DNA from: Dicyema japonicum
Lineage: Eukaryota; Dicyemida; Rhombozoa; Dicyemidae
Direction: 5' to 3'
NCBI GenBank assembly: GCA_011109175.1
Contig: RDEW01000001.1
Coordinates: 2,111,485-2,175,484 of the forward strand
DNA: 64,000 nt
In this document: positions 14,267-25,205 of the stretch, in pieces
Layout: the number at the start of each line of letters is the position of its first letter
Position numbering within the stretch: the stretch's first letter is position 1
Program-made: the position numbers and the translations under genes
The notes under the pieces: generated by a model
Databases searched by the model: none
Told to the model about the DNA's origin: nothing
What the model saw: only the letters and a program-made list of their open reading frames with translations

Positions 14267-14812
14267 ATGGAAGAAGACATCCAGTACTTGTGGACACTTT
14301 TCTAATTGAAGGAACCTATTTCAACAACACAGGTTGGGACTGTTTATTATGTCGAAGATTCTGTTTCAGGAATATGCCAGACAGAATTAAATACAATATC
14401 ACTAAAATTGACTGTAATTAATTTAATAATTGATAATATTCATAACCATTAGATTATCTTGATGACAATATTAAGTACTTCGAAAATATGAGGGTTCACA
14501 GAAATAATATTTTATTGTTAAAAAAAACTATACAGAAATGTGTTGATGACTTACAATATCATTTGCATTTTAAAAAAGAAATTTATTTAATAAAATAAAA
14601 ATGATGTTGGAATATACATAATTTGTTATTAGAAAACAAAGAAAATCCAATGGTGAAGAAATAAATCGACAAAATAGTCGGATCCCTCAAGCGTTACAAG
14701 AAAATGTTGCAAGAATTCCAGAAGTGGATTCTATTTCTATTCCAATAAATATTAAAACCAATTTTATGGTTGGGATGGATTTTATTCCATGGAATGACAT
14801 TTGTCTGTAACC
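14267..14812 (+). CDS. Putative multi-exon coiled-coil protein, not recognised, model incomplete
   Basis: An ATG at 14267 opens MEEDIQYL, and two mini-introns (14290-14311, 22 nt; 14333-14357, 25 nt) connect it to NLFQQHR and FCFRNMPDRIKYNITKID. A possible 39-nt intron (14414-14452) leads to a helical stretch (YLDDNIKYFENM, NNILLLKKTIQKCVDDLQYH). A last frame, 14631-14808, reads IPQALQENVARIPEVDSIS and TNFMVGMDFIPWNDICL before a stop. The join between the helical part and this last block is unresolved: all frames stop before a usable donor. The layout (N-terminal coiled coil, then a short conserved-looking tail) suggests a structural or kinetochore/complex subunit, but I cannot name it. Could be a decayed gene. 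Confidence 0.4.
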
Positions 14813-14996
14813 ATATCTTTCTATGAAGTTAAGTTTGTGATCCTAGGATACAAATATAAGTTATGCTTAGGATTTATTTCTATGAATGATTTCAAGAATG
14901 CCGAACTGTCGTAAATTATTAGTGATACTTGGAAATGTCTACCATGAAAAAGGAAAGCGTTCGTATAATTCAAAGTAAAATCAAATGGATACTGGT

Positions 14997-15275
14997 GCAT
15001 TATAGTACCCCTAAGCAATTATTTTTTATAAGTGCTCGATTTAAATATTTTTTAGGTTTGTTTAAGTGCCAGAAACAACTTGATCCACTTATCACTCTAA
15101 ATCAACGTGAGACTGGCGTTGCAAGAGCGACCTTGATATCACCCCCCCCCCCCCCTTTACGGAAGAGAAACGAAATTTTTAATTTTTTGTAAAAATTTGA
15201 TTGGCGTGCATAGGTTAGTGGTGTTGTATAGTATCCGCTAAGCGCTTTTAGTACCCCTAAACAATTATAGTGAAG
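14997..15275. mobile_element. MITE with poly-C tract, copy 1
   Basis: Starts near ATTATAGTACCCCTAA and ends near AGTACCCCTAAACAATTATAGT, and contains ATCACTCTAAATCAACGTGAG and GGCGTTGCAAGAGCGACC, followed by 14 consecutive C at 15142-15155. The same blocks occur inverted at 18655-19105. No coding capacity. Confidence 0.65.
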
Positions 15276-15553
15276 CAGAAAATCAAATTTCCGAAATGAC
15301 GAAATATAAAGACGGACCAAGGATGCTCAATGCAATTCTCCTCCTTAATAGAGGGAGGTGTTCGAATACGGCACAAGGAAACTTAACTAATTTTTCGGAA
15401 GTGCTTTTTAAGCATTTATGATAAATAATAATAACAAGTAAATTAACTAATTAAGCGTATTTTGATCCAGATTGTTGGTAATTCCTCTTTTTCTCTTAGA
15501 AGAAGAGTGTGCCATAACCTCCCTGTTACTCCGCATCTCCACATCAGATTCAG
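15276..15553. other. Spacer between MITE and R2-like element
   Basis: AT-rich, no gene seen; probably includes the 3' UTR of the minus-strand R2-like element that starts (3' end) near 15554. Confidence 0.3.
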
Positions 15554-17460
15554 TCAAAATATCTCCGTTAGAGTCCAGTGGGCTGTCTCACGGCATGCCA
15601 GTTTCACAAGTTGGGAGGTAGCAGAGGCGTACTCTTCATCGTATACCTTCATCCCATGCTTATGTTCAATGAGCATACTTTCGAGCGTTCTCTTCAGCAC
15701 AACCGATTGGATGTAAGTCCTCGTTGATTCTTCAATAGATAATTTATCCATATGATTCTTGAAGCATCTTGAGACAACTCCATCCCATGTCAAAACCACT
15801 GGAATAATCTTCACTTGGCATTCATAGAGCAGCGAAAGTTCATTTGCTAGCAAGTCATATTTGTGAAGTTTCTCAACTTCAACTTGCTTTAGTCGGTCTT
15901 GTGAGGTAATCCCCACTTCAATTAACGTTACTTCCTTCTTTTTGTCATACACGAAAATATCAGGTTTATTGTATTGGACTTTTGTTTCTGTCAAAATCGA
16001 CGAGTCAACTCTAATTTCGACATTTTGATTCGTCAATATTGACTGAACCGAATGTCCTTTCAATTTCCTGCTTCTTTTGATTCCATAAATTCGACAAAGA
16101 TGAAGATGGATGCACTTTACCACTTCATTATGTCTTCGGAGATAATCACTATTTAGCATTTTTCCACACTGAGTGGCCAAATGATCAACAGTTTTCTTGC
16201 TTTTTTTACAATGGTTGCATAATGACCCCGTGTGTGCAAAAAACAAATTCCTATCTTGCAAAAGACAGTACAATGCTTCGCTCCGTGGGCCGTTATTTCC
16301 TTTGGATAACCATTCTGAGGAAGTATATAGGTCGACATTTGTTTCATCAATACATTTGAACATAATTGAGTGTAGTGTTCTGCAATAAATTTTATTTAAA
16401 TATTTTTTCTGAGTGTCCTTGAGGGACTTAATATCCATGCTTTCCTTGTCGGCCATTGCATATTTCGAGACAAGAAATCCTGTGATTGTAGTCAAGTGCC
16501 ATTATTTTGTTTTTATTACTCGCAGAATCCCTGACCTTCGCAAACACACAGTAGACTGTATTTTCAAACTTTTAAGGAACTGAAAAAGAATAAATTCACT
16601 TTTTAATGAAATCGAGGTAAGTACTCCTCCAAAAGTCTTCCTGTTCAAATACAGCTTCTCTTTATTTGCAGGTTTGAGGTGCAACTTGAGTGACGTAAGC
16701 AGTTGCCGTATTTGTTGGTCAATATCATCAAATTCGTAAGGTTCAATATTAATTAATCCTATATAATAGTTATATAGGGACATTGCGTATTCATTTATTG
16801 CACGAAATAAGTTCACAGAATTTAACTTTGTTTTTGAAAGCATGGTTATTCTCTTCTTAACATTTTCAAGTATGGACTCCATAACTTTGCTTTTAAGAAC
16901 ATTACTTCCCTCATCTTCAAAAACACCCAAATATCGATATCCACTGACTCCTTCCAGAGTCTCACAACATGATAACGATTTAACATTAGAAAATGACTTT
17001 TCCGAATTCATCTCCAAGCCGGCAACATAAAAGAAATCGCGAACAACTTCCATCATTTTAATAACAGTATCTTCTTTTAGCCCAAATATCTTTAGGTCAT
17101 CAATGAATAACAAATGATTTGTAGAATAAGTCAGTGTATTAGGATCCTCCTGATTAATTTGGAGTCTTGGGAACATAAAGTTAAGGGTCCTGCTCAAGGG
17201 TTCCATTACCATAACAAATAGTTGAGGGATAATGAATCTCCTTGCAGAATTCCACGTCCCAGTTTTACAGAACCAATTCTTCTTCCATCTAAGTAGAGAT
17301 TTACAGTCCAATTCTTGACTATGTTAACAATCCAACGGGTATTCCTGAACAGTCCAATACATGAAATAAAAATTCATGGTCAACAGAACCAAAGGCCTTC
17401 TTCACATCAACCCAAACAGAATAAAGGCGTGAAGTGCTTTTTAATAATAAGCAATTATAG
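15554..17460 (-). pseudogene. Retroelement H: R2-like RT plus C-terminal endonuclease
   Basis: Minus strand, 5' part 17460-16502: SVWVDVKKAFGSVDHEFLFH, an RT core around 17230 frameshifted at the QG site, LLFIDDLKIFG (catalytic DD; here IDDL), and SGYRYLGVFEDEG. 3' part 16495-15554 (313 codons): CNHCKKSKKTVDHLATQC zinc site, LRRHNEVVKCIHL, then KPDIFVYDKKKEVTLIEVGI, a PD-(D/E)xK-like endonuclease signature as in R2/NeSL-type elements, and a conserved tail. A single stop/shift region around 16496-16501 and one near 17250 disable it. Lacks the 5' third. Related fragments at 39990-40900 and 62755-63227. Confidence 0.8.
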
Positions 17461-17519
17461 TACCTCATAAAAATAATAATTAAATCACCTGAATTTTATT
17501 TATTTTAGTTATGACGGTG

Positions 17520-18290
17520 GTTTCTAGTAGAAGAATAGGGAATATTACCAGATCTCATTAGAAAAATCTGGGAAATGTGAAGGAATTTAAAAATTCGAAT
17601 AAAAAAGACAAAATACTTCAGGCGCTGTTTTAAATGCAGAATGGGACAGGCCTTTTTCATAAGTCTTTTTTCACATCAATACGAGAATGGTGGAAAAACT
17701 AGTAAATTAGATATTACTGTTGGTTGAAAACTAGTGTTTTTATATTTTGAAGGCTAAACAGTAAAGAAATAATTTACATAATGGGAATCAAAAGCAACCA
17801 CGCAGTTATAATTGGTCAAACTACCGAAGGATATCTGATTTTTTAACTCAAAAGATAAGATTGGGGGACATGAAACAGCTTTAGAATCGATGAAAATCTA
17901 ATGAGAAAGAGAAGTAAGGACAAGACTCTTTTATGTGTTAAATAGAAAGAGAGAAACTTTACTGTTTATCCTAAAAGAGAATGTGGACAATGAAACGGGT
18001 ATTTATAGTGATAAATGGGCTGCTTTATGCTACCTAAACTAGCTATTGCAAGTCATGGCTGGTGAACCATTGTGAAATTTTATTGATATACAGTAATATT
18101 ACACAGAGACCGTCGAGAAAGTATGGAGAGAGTGCAAAGCAAGATTGTTAGTTAAATTGAGGGGTGTACCAATAGAGTTATTACATCCATCTCGATTTTT
18201 TTTAATTCATTACAAATTAAATATGACTGCCCATTTTCAAATTTTCATAAGATTTTTAACTGCAAATTCTTGTATAGCGACTCCTTGTTT
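17520..18290 (+). pseudogene. Merlin / IS1016-like DNA transposon relic
   Basis: Broken plus-strand frames follow the order of the ISXO2-like transposase: IDENLMRKR near 17890, a DDE-middle block ETGIYSDKWAALCYL at 17996-18040, then TETVEKVWRECKARL and LRGVPIELL (18098-18185). These correspond to the SDxWxAY and HTQxxExxW motifs of that family. Stops throughout. Confidence 0.55.
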
Positions 18291-18399
18291 ATTCTTGGTG
18301 GCCAGTTCAGTCTAGTAGGGATCTAAATTGTCTTCGATGGAAAGAGTCTAGTCAAGTTGTTCGGTTTGGACGTCTCCCTGATTTCCACAATGTCGGTTT

Positions 18400-18667
18400 T
18401 TCGGTGTCATTCCAGGAACCATTGGTTCAGCTCAGCAGATGTCATCTCGAGGAGTCGAAGTAGGGCCGATTTGTCTTCTGACACAAAGTCGACATCGTCA
18501 GCATAAGCAATTTCTACGATGTTGCTAATTGCCGCTCCAGATATATGACAAATAGCAGGGGCGAGAGGGTTCTCCCTGGGGAGTACCAATATTGCACGTA
18601 AATTCACAGGAAAAAGTATTACGACCAGCACTTTGAGCTTCGTGTTGTTATTTTTATGAGGATACAA
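18400..18667 (-). pseudogene. LINE-B RT fragment
   Basis: Minus-strand frame with VEIAYADDVDFVSEDKSALL and AELNQWFLE, the catalytic YADD and following helix of the LINE-B RT (compare 9245-9290). It is cut at its 5' side by the adjoining MITE. Confidence 0.7.
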
Positions 18668-19105
18668 TAATGTTAGGGGATACTATAAGTGCTTGAGAGA
18701 CTATAATTGTTAGGGAACTAAAAGCGCTTAGTAGTACTATAATGCACAGTACTATATCACCAGTAACCATAGTTTTTGTCTTTGCAACACAAATCACGTT
18801 TTTAATACAAATTAAAGAGTTCGCTTTTTCCGAAAAGGGGAGGGGGACTGTGTAAAGGTCTTCCATTTTTTGTCCTCTGCACACCAATCACGTTTTATGA
18901 CAAAATTAAAAATTTCGTTTTTGTTTCGTAAGGGGGGGGGGGCGATGTCAGGGTCGCCCTTTTGTCCCTTACAACGCTAGTCTCACGGTGATTTAAAGTG
19001 ATAAGTAGAGCATGTTATTTCTAGCACTTATACAAACCTATTATCGCTAAAAATTATTAATTTTAGCAAAATAAGAAAAATTACTTATGGGTATTATAAT
19101 GTAGC
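18655..19105. mobile_element. MITE with poly-G tract, copy 2 (inverted relative to copy 1)
   Basis: Contains AACTAAAAGCGCTTAG, then two GGGG-rich blocks (an 11-G run at about 18932-18942), GGTCGCCC, ACAACGCTAGTCTCACGG and a GGGTATTATAATG end. These are the complement of blocks in 14997-15275. Longer than copy 1 because of an internal partial duplication (two ATCACGTTTT units). Confidence 0.6.
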
Positions 19106-19261
19106 AGTACCGTCAAATGTGTAAAACTATAATACAATTAATCTAAATATATTTCTTATAAAGGCAATGGGGTTTGGCCTCAAGAAAGAAGATTGAGTTA
19201 GACGGGCGTTATAAAAGAATTACTTTTACTTTTTAATTGATAGATAAGTTATATTTTTAGA

Positions 19262-20200
19262 TAACCATTATTTATTAATTTAATAACGTGCTTATTATAA
19301 TGGGTAAATCAGTTCGTCGTCATATAAAGATTTTTATTTGATATTTGGATTTACATGCGATGATAAAAAACTATTTCAATGCCTAATTTTCATGGAGGAT
19401 TTGGCAATGTTATGGTTCCTATCAAATTAAATAGACATTTTACTTACAAGCATTTGGACTATTCCAAAAAATCTGTGGATTATTTTATGCATTTGAAAAC
19501 ACAAGTATTATTTTAGTTTTATTATGTATTGTAGATCCAGTCAAATGTTGTTTAGTGATACTTATGTTAGCTCAACGGAGTCACTGATATGTTCATATTT
19601 GATTTATGATTTGATAGAACTGAACCTCATACCATTGGAAAAAATTTGATAATCCCTGCTTGTCGTATTCATTTTGCTCTGACTATGTTTGGTCATAAAT
19701 ATTAACAAAACTAATGAAGATAGCTTTGTCTGTCCCTTTTGTTCTATTGAAAACAATGTCTTATTTTCTATTAAGGAAACTCGTTTTTCATTACAACTAG
19801 ATGAATCCATAGAGATTTCAGGAATTGCACAGTTGTTGGCATATATACGATTTGTCTATTTTGGGAAAATTACGTAATCCATTTCTTTAGTTTCAATTCA
19901 ATAGATTTATCTGTTTCATCTTAATCAGCAACTTAATGATTTTGCTTAAAACTTTTATAATCTGAAATGGAACTTGAAAATCTATGAATTTAGCTGACGA
20001 GGCGTTTGAAAATATTATTGATGATTTCTACTACTTATATATGTGAATTTGGATTTTCAGCATTAGCAGATATTAAAACGCATAAACGTAATTGTTTTAA
20101 AAGACGTTGATTCGGAAAAGTGAGTTGCACTATCTACAATTAGACCCAACATTGATAATCTTTGCCGTCAACATCAATTAAAAATAACAAAATAAAGTGT
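19262..20200 (+). pseudogene. hAT (ZBED5-like) relic, second copy
   Basis: The start (ATGGGTAAATCAGTTCGTCG at about 19300) and its leader match the hAT copy at 37340-37410. Later pieces read TRFSLQLDESIEISGIAQLL and IRFVYFGKI (19769-19875), the DEST..LAQLL..VRY block of ZBED5-type transposases, and a terminal dimerisation-like part near 20030-20190. Multiple stops. Confidence 0.7.
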
Positions 20201-20391
20201 ATTTTTCTAATACTCTAATTAATTTCAACTTTTTAAAAATAAATTTAAGTTCTACGGCAGGAAATTTTTTTACGCCAAATATTCCGCATGAAAAAGTCTG
20301 ATCTGAAATGTTCAAATTTGAAAATGATGCGTTTATGGCATACTTGTTATTTATTTAACATAAATAGCCTGGAAAGGGTTTTCGAATTATA

Positions 20392-22277
20392 CAGTCGAAC
20401 CCCGGGGTGGGGCATCAAAGTGCCCAAAAAGCGGGGGTGCCCTCCAAAACCGGGGTTTGGTTCAAACTATTGATTTATGGTTGATTTAACTTAAATTTTT
20501 GTTTACTTTGCGAAAAGGAACTTCTTCACTTCTTCCAAAGTGTTTATAAAATAAGTTGTGATTTTTGCTCTATAGTTTTGATAGATTTTTATTCTATGTT
20601 TTATTTCGATTTTTATTAATTAACAAATCATTATTTTTAAAGCATTTTTTGAAATAATCAGTCAATTTCAATTTTTGTTATTTCTTAGATCTTTTCCAAG
20701 TTGAAATCTAAATTCATTATATTTTTGTAATTTCTCAAAAGATGTATTTTGAGCTACATTTTCTAACTTATCCATTTCATAAGTTTCTGATATCGTTGTT
20801 TTGTCCTCTGTGTCAACTCCATTATAAAACTTGCTACTCTTGACTAGATCTTTGTTTTCTTCAGATATTACTTCAGTTACTATTTCTTCCAGGAGTTCTT
20901 CCCCACAAATTTTATCTTCAACTGATTCTTCTCTATTTTTTTCAATTTTCTTCCGACAATTAATTATTGTTGTTTCTTTAATTTCCTTCCACGCTTTTTT
21001 ACAAGTACCATAATCTGTCGCATATCTATGTTTTTCAAAGATTTAAGACTAATTGTTGTATCTTCTTCCAAATTGAGGATAAAATCCAATAGGAAGTTTA
21101 TGTACTTTAAAACACTTTATTATACCCATGTCTAAAGGTTGAATCAAAGATGTTGTGTTTTTCGGAAGAAAAAACAATTTAACATTTGAGTATTCCAATA
21201 AATAATGGCATGTAGCATTATTAAAAGTATTTTTCTATCTTGTGAGAGAAAGTCGTCGTTAATCTTTGGAAAGCCACATTTTGAAAAATTTCTCTATTTC
21301 ATCCAGGAATTTTTTGACGCTGCATATAAAATACGAATTTTTTACAATCAAAATCTATGTTAAAATATAATTAAGCAAACTTTTCATATAACGTGGTGAT
21401 TTGTATTTTCCAATAACAAGGGGTCTTAATTTATTTCCTGCTGCATTACAGCAAAGGAGAACTGTTACTCTTTCTTTACTGAATTTGTACCATGACATGT
21501 TTCTATAGATTCGACATAAGATCTTGAAGGAAATTTTTAACATACAATGATGTTCATCACAGTTAAAAATATTTCATGACCATAAGTTTTCACAAAATTT
21601 TCGAATTGAAAGAAAAAAATTTGCCAAATTACTTTTATCTGCTGAATTTTTTTCCCACAAATGGCTTTAAAAACCAGATCATGTCTCTTTTTAAATCTGT
21701 CTAACCAACCGTTTGAGGCTTTAAAAGATGTTGAATAATTCAATTTTGTGTTTTTTTTCGCGATGGCTTTGATTAAAGTACCCGAAATAGAAAAGGAATC
21801 ATCCCTCAAACGACGAAAAGCATTAAAAGTTAATTCGTCAAGTTTTTCAAATTGATTGACTTCATTAGAAACTGGTTTAACTTCATCTATTTGAACTAAT
21901 CTTGATATGACTGATCCGGTATTAATGAAGGAAGAAATGTTTTTTTTGATTCGGAAGATAGTGCCTTTGCTTATCGTGAATTTGTTTGCGACTTCTCTAT
22001 CAGACAAAGTTTGTAGACACTTTGCAATTTTAATTTCTGTTTAGATAGAAATCTTGGAAGGCATTACAAAAAGATAATTATCACGTGTTACACAAAAATT
22101 ATTCAAAATAATATTATGTAATAAAATATTAAAATAAATTAGTAAAGTGCCCCATACTGGGGTTTTAATAATTTCCAAATTTGGAAATTATTAATGGAAA
22201 ATGTACTAGAAAATAAAATCGCCCCAAAAATCGAGGGTGCCCCAAGGCGGGGGTTTTATTGGGGCGGGGTTCGACTG
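20392..22277 (-). mobile_element. Tigger/pogo element with both termini and TA target site
   Basis: Left end CAGTCGAACCCCGGGGTGGG at 20392 and right end CGGGGTTCGACTG at 22277 are inverted repeats, each flanked by TA (20390-20391; 22278-22279). On the minus strand 22007-21537 encodes an HTH/CENPB-type DNA-binding region (MSDREVANKFTISKGTIFRI; ASNGWLDRFKKRHDL) and 21543-21355 the start of the DDE core (WYKFSKERVTVLLCCNAAGN, LRPLVIGKYKSPR). The remaining DDE part down to about 20850 is frameshifted. 1886 bp. TE ends intact, transposase broken. Confidence 0.85.
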
Positions 22278-22309
22278 TATTAGGGAATTTTTAAAATTGT
22301 GGTGATAAG

Positions 22310-22790
22310 AAATTATTTATTTATTTTTATTTTAATAACCCCGGGAACACCGAGAAAGAAAGACAAAAGAGTCAGTTAGGTGATCCCAGTCCTCGCAATC
22401 AATTGTGTCATTCGACGTCTGTGATCTTCCATCGTCCCTACTACTTTCCGGAAGAGCCTTCTTTCGGTCTTGCAGAGGAATCCGATCGGGGAGGGGAATT
22501 TCTTATCCAATCGGTTTTCTCTTGCCATGGAAAGGATCAGGCGAAGCGGATTTCCATCTTCCTCACAGACGCGAAGAAATCCGGAGCCACGACTACGGAT
22601 CTTAGCTTCCATGAGTAATGGGTCGACTGTTGATCCATTACATGGACAAAGCATACTGATTGTTTTCCGGTGTATCGAGTTGATTCTTTAGACCATAGAC
22701 TCCGATAGCGCGAATCTCCATGCAACGGAGGCATACTCAACGGCAGGCGCGATTGTTTGTTGGTAGAGGGTAGTTATGAAAACATTATGC
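22310..22790 (-). pseudogene. LINE-A 3' end, nearly identical to the copy at 62340-62745
   Basis: Minus strand encodes NGSTVDPLLMEAKIRSRGSG, ENRLDKKFPSPIGFLCKTER, RRLFRKVVGTM and ends in CCGGGGTTATTAAAATAAAAATAAATAA-type sequence. The plus copy ending at 62745 matches almost base for base over more than 400 bp with a few substitutions and one short indel. Confidence 0.85.
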
Positions 22791-22919
22791 TTTTCAAATA
22801 TGTGAGAACAGAAAGAAAGCTAACGACTACGTGAATACGGCCAAAGTCAATGCCTTTGAACATTTAAAATACTTGCATGTAGATCAAAAGGAATTTAAAG
22901 ATAATATTGTTTAATTAGC

Positions 22920-25205
22920 GTGCGTCATGTGGTTCACCGTTTCTGGTGGCGTCGGAAATAGTCCTAAACTATATCTAAAAATAACCATTTGCTCCCTACC
23001 AACCAGAGGACTTCCCACTGGACTGGATTCTCTCGATGTTGGAACATTTTATCGATTGAGATTGTTGACTTCAGGAGACGTAGAACAAAATCCAGGCCTA
23101 AAGAAGTTGACAATCTAGAGCGTAAACATAAACTGGATCAGAGGAAAGATTGCCGAATTTTCCTTATTCTTGGAGAGGAACAGAATAGATATCTGCCTTC
23201 TCCAGAAAACGAAGCTTTCAAATAACATTCCTACTTTTCTCTTTAACGGATACAGCACAATAAGATCCGACCGCCCACTTGGCCAAGGAGGGGGTCTACT
23301 GACTCTTGTGAGAAAAGGAATAAAATACTTCGAGAACCCTTCTCCTAGCAAAAACCTAATGGAAGACTCGAACACGGAGCTAATTGGAATTTCTGTTGTA
23401 ACTTCCATTGGAAAATTGAAATTGGCGAATGTTTTATACTTCCTCCTGGCTCCTGCAAGAAAAATTTATGCTTTGACCTATCGACCTTGGACAAACTAGA
23501 GAACTTGCTTTTATGTGGAGACTTGAATGCGAAGCACCCATCTTGGTTCCGCTAAAGCCGCTGATAACAGAGGAAATCTGCTATTATCCCAAATGCAAAA
23601 CTTAATAATCATCAACAATCCGAAAAGAACACTAGGACACCATACAACACGAAGGACATGGTGACATCTTCGGACTTATCAATCTGCTCGCCTCGTCTTT
23701 CCCGATCATTAATTGGACAATCCGTTATGATTGCCGGAGTGATCACCATTCAATGATAATAACGCTGAACTGCGAGCCACGCTTTGTACCGAAGCCTATT
23801 CATTTCTATGATTACAAAAATGCAAATTGGACTGGCTTTACAAATTTCGTTGATTCAAAACTGCAACATTTCCAACTGAAAATTTCTCCTCCATAGACAA
23901 AGCTGTATACTATTTCAACAAAATAATCATTGACGGAGAAATATTTTTTCAGAAAAGCATATATAAAAAACGAAAAATTGAAATACGACTCAAAAACAAG
24001 GAAAATAATTATGGAAAGAAACAACCTTAAGAAAATGATACATCGTTCACGAGAGGTCATTAATCGACTCAGGGGACTAAACATTCTGATCACGAAAAAC
24101 ACGAACAACACCCGTAGGAAGAAATTCATGCAAATCTCCGTTGCCATGAATAATCAGACCTCAATTTCCAACATGAAGAACCCAGAATACGAAGATAACA
24201 AAGAACAATGACAGCTAAATCTTAATAAATTTATGAAACATTGTAACCGAATTAGTCACATTCCTTATAAAAAGATTAACACACAAACGAAAATAAAGAG
24301 AAAGTTATCCAAAATGGCCCCGCTGACTTATTTTCCTCTTAAAAATGTATCCAAAGCAATATCATATCAGAAAAAAACAAACTCATGTGGCCCAGACCGA
24401 GTTCCTCTTATCCTGCTGAAACACTTGGGCCGAGCATCAATAAATGCATTGACAATCATCTACAACACATCGCTGAACATAAATACCATACCGACTTTAT
24501 GGAAACTATCAAAAATTCGACCAATATTGAAGCCGGGAAGACCGAAGAACGATCCCGGCTCTTACAGACCAGTTTCCCTTATATGTGTTTTGTCGAGGAT
24601 CCTGGAGAAACTGGTCCTAAAAGTTATTCGCCCTTCTCCCACAACCTACATTCCAACATGGCTTCAAGGAAGGATTATCAACAACCTCCTTCCTAACAAC
24701 ATTAATGAAGTTCATAACTGAAGGACACAAGAACAAAGGAAAAATCGGTCATATGTACGATCGACATTCAAAAAGCTTTCGACTCTGTCCCAAGGAAGAT
24801 CCTCATATAAAAATTGACAAAAATTGCACCATTAAAGTTATGGTTAGCAAATTTCGTAAGTGGACGCCGAGGGAAAGTATCCGTCGGAAACAAGAGTTCC
24901 AGATCGAGATTGTTACCCAATGGTGTACCCCGGATCTCCTTTGTCACCAATCCTCTTTAATTTGTTTCTGAATGATCTCCCTGTTCCTATGAATAATAAT
25001 GACGTGCCACTTTCTATGCCGATGACATAGTTGTCGCACCTAGGGACGTAAACGTCGAACATGCTAAGAAAGACTACAAGGAATACTAAATAACATATAT
25101 ATATGGTTGTGCGAAAATCGATTAAATTCATGTTCCGGAAAGTCAACAGTCACTCTATTTACTAAGAATACAAAGATGGGAACGCAAACAATTAATGTCA
25201 CATTA
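22920..25205 (+). pseudogene. LINE-A copy: 2A-like leader, endonuclease, RT (3'-truncated)
   Basis: Frame 22927-23118 ends in a 2A-like motif just before the endonuclease. Then RIDICLLQKTKLSNNIPTFL and GQGGGLLTLVRKGIKYFEN (23170-23400), LCGDLNAKHPSWF in another frame near 23512, a basic linker (23930-24211), and RT start LKNVSKAISYQKKTNSCGPD, PKNDPGSYRPVSLICVLSRI (24233-24721). The RT core continues frameshifted to a YADDIVVA-like block near 25015. At 25205 it joins tail to tail with a minus-strand copy. At least five frame breaks. Confidence 0.85.
23074..23100 (+). other. 2A-like motif GDVEQNPGL in LINE-A leader
   Basis: The peptide LLTSGDVEQNPGL matches the DxExNPGP consensus of 2A ribosome-skipping sequences except that the last proline, the residue before which skipping leaves off, is leucine. 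2A-like sequences at the same place (before the endonuclease) are known in some invertebrate non-LTR elements. With NPGL the copy is expected to be inactive. Confidence 0.75.

Noticed and set aside
14929-15320. Open frames over the poly-C tract
   Set aside because: Proline/glycine runs are produced by the C/G homopolymer of the MITE; no conserved protein.
24385-24696. Second plus-strand frame of 103 codons in LINE-A
   Set aside because: Overlaps the RT in another frame; the RT frame carries the conserved motifs.
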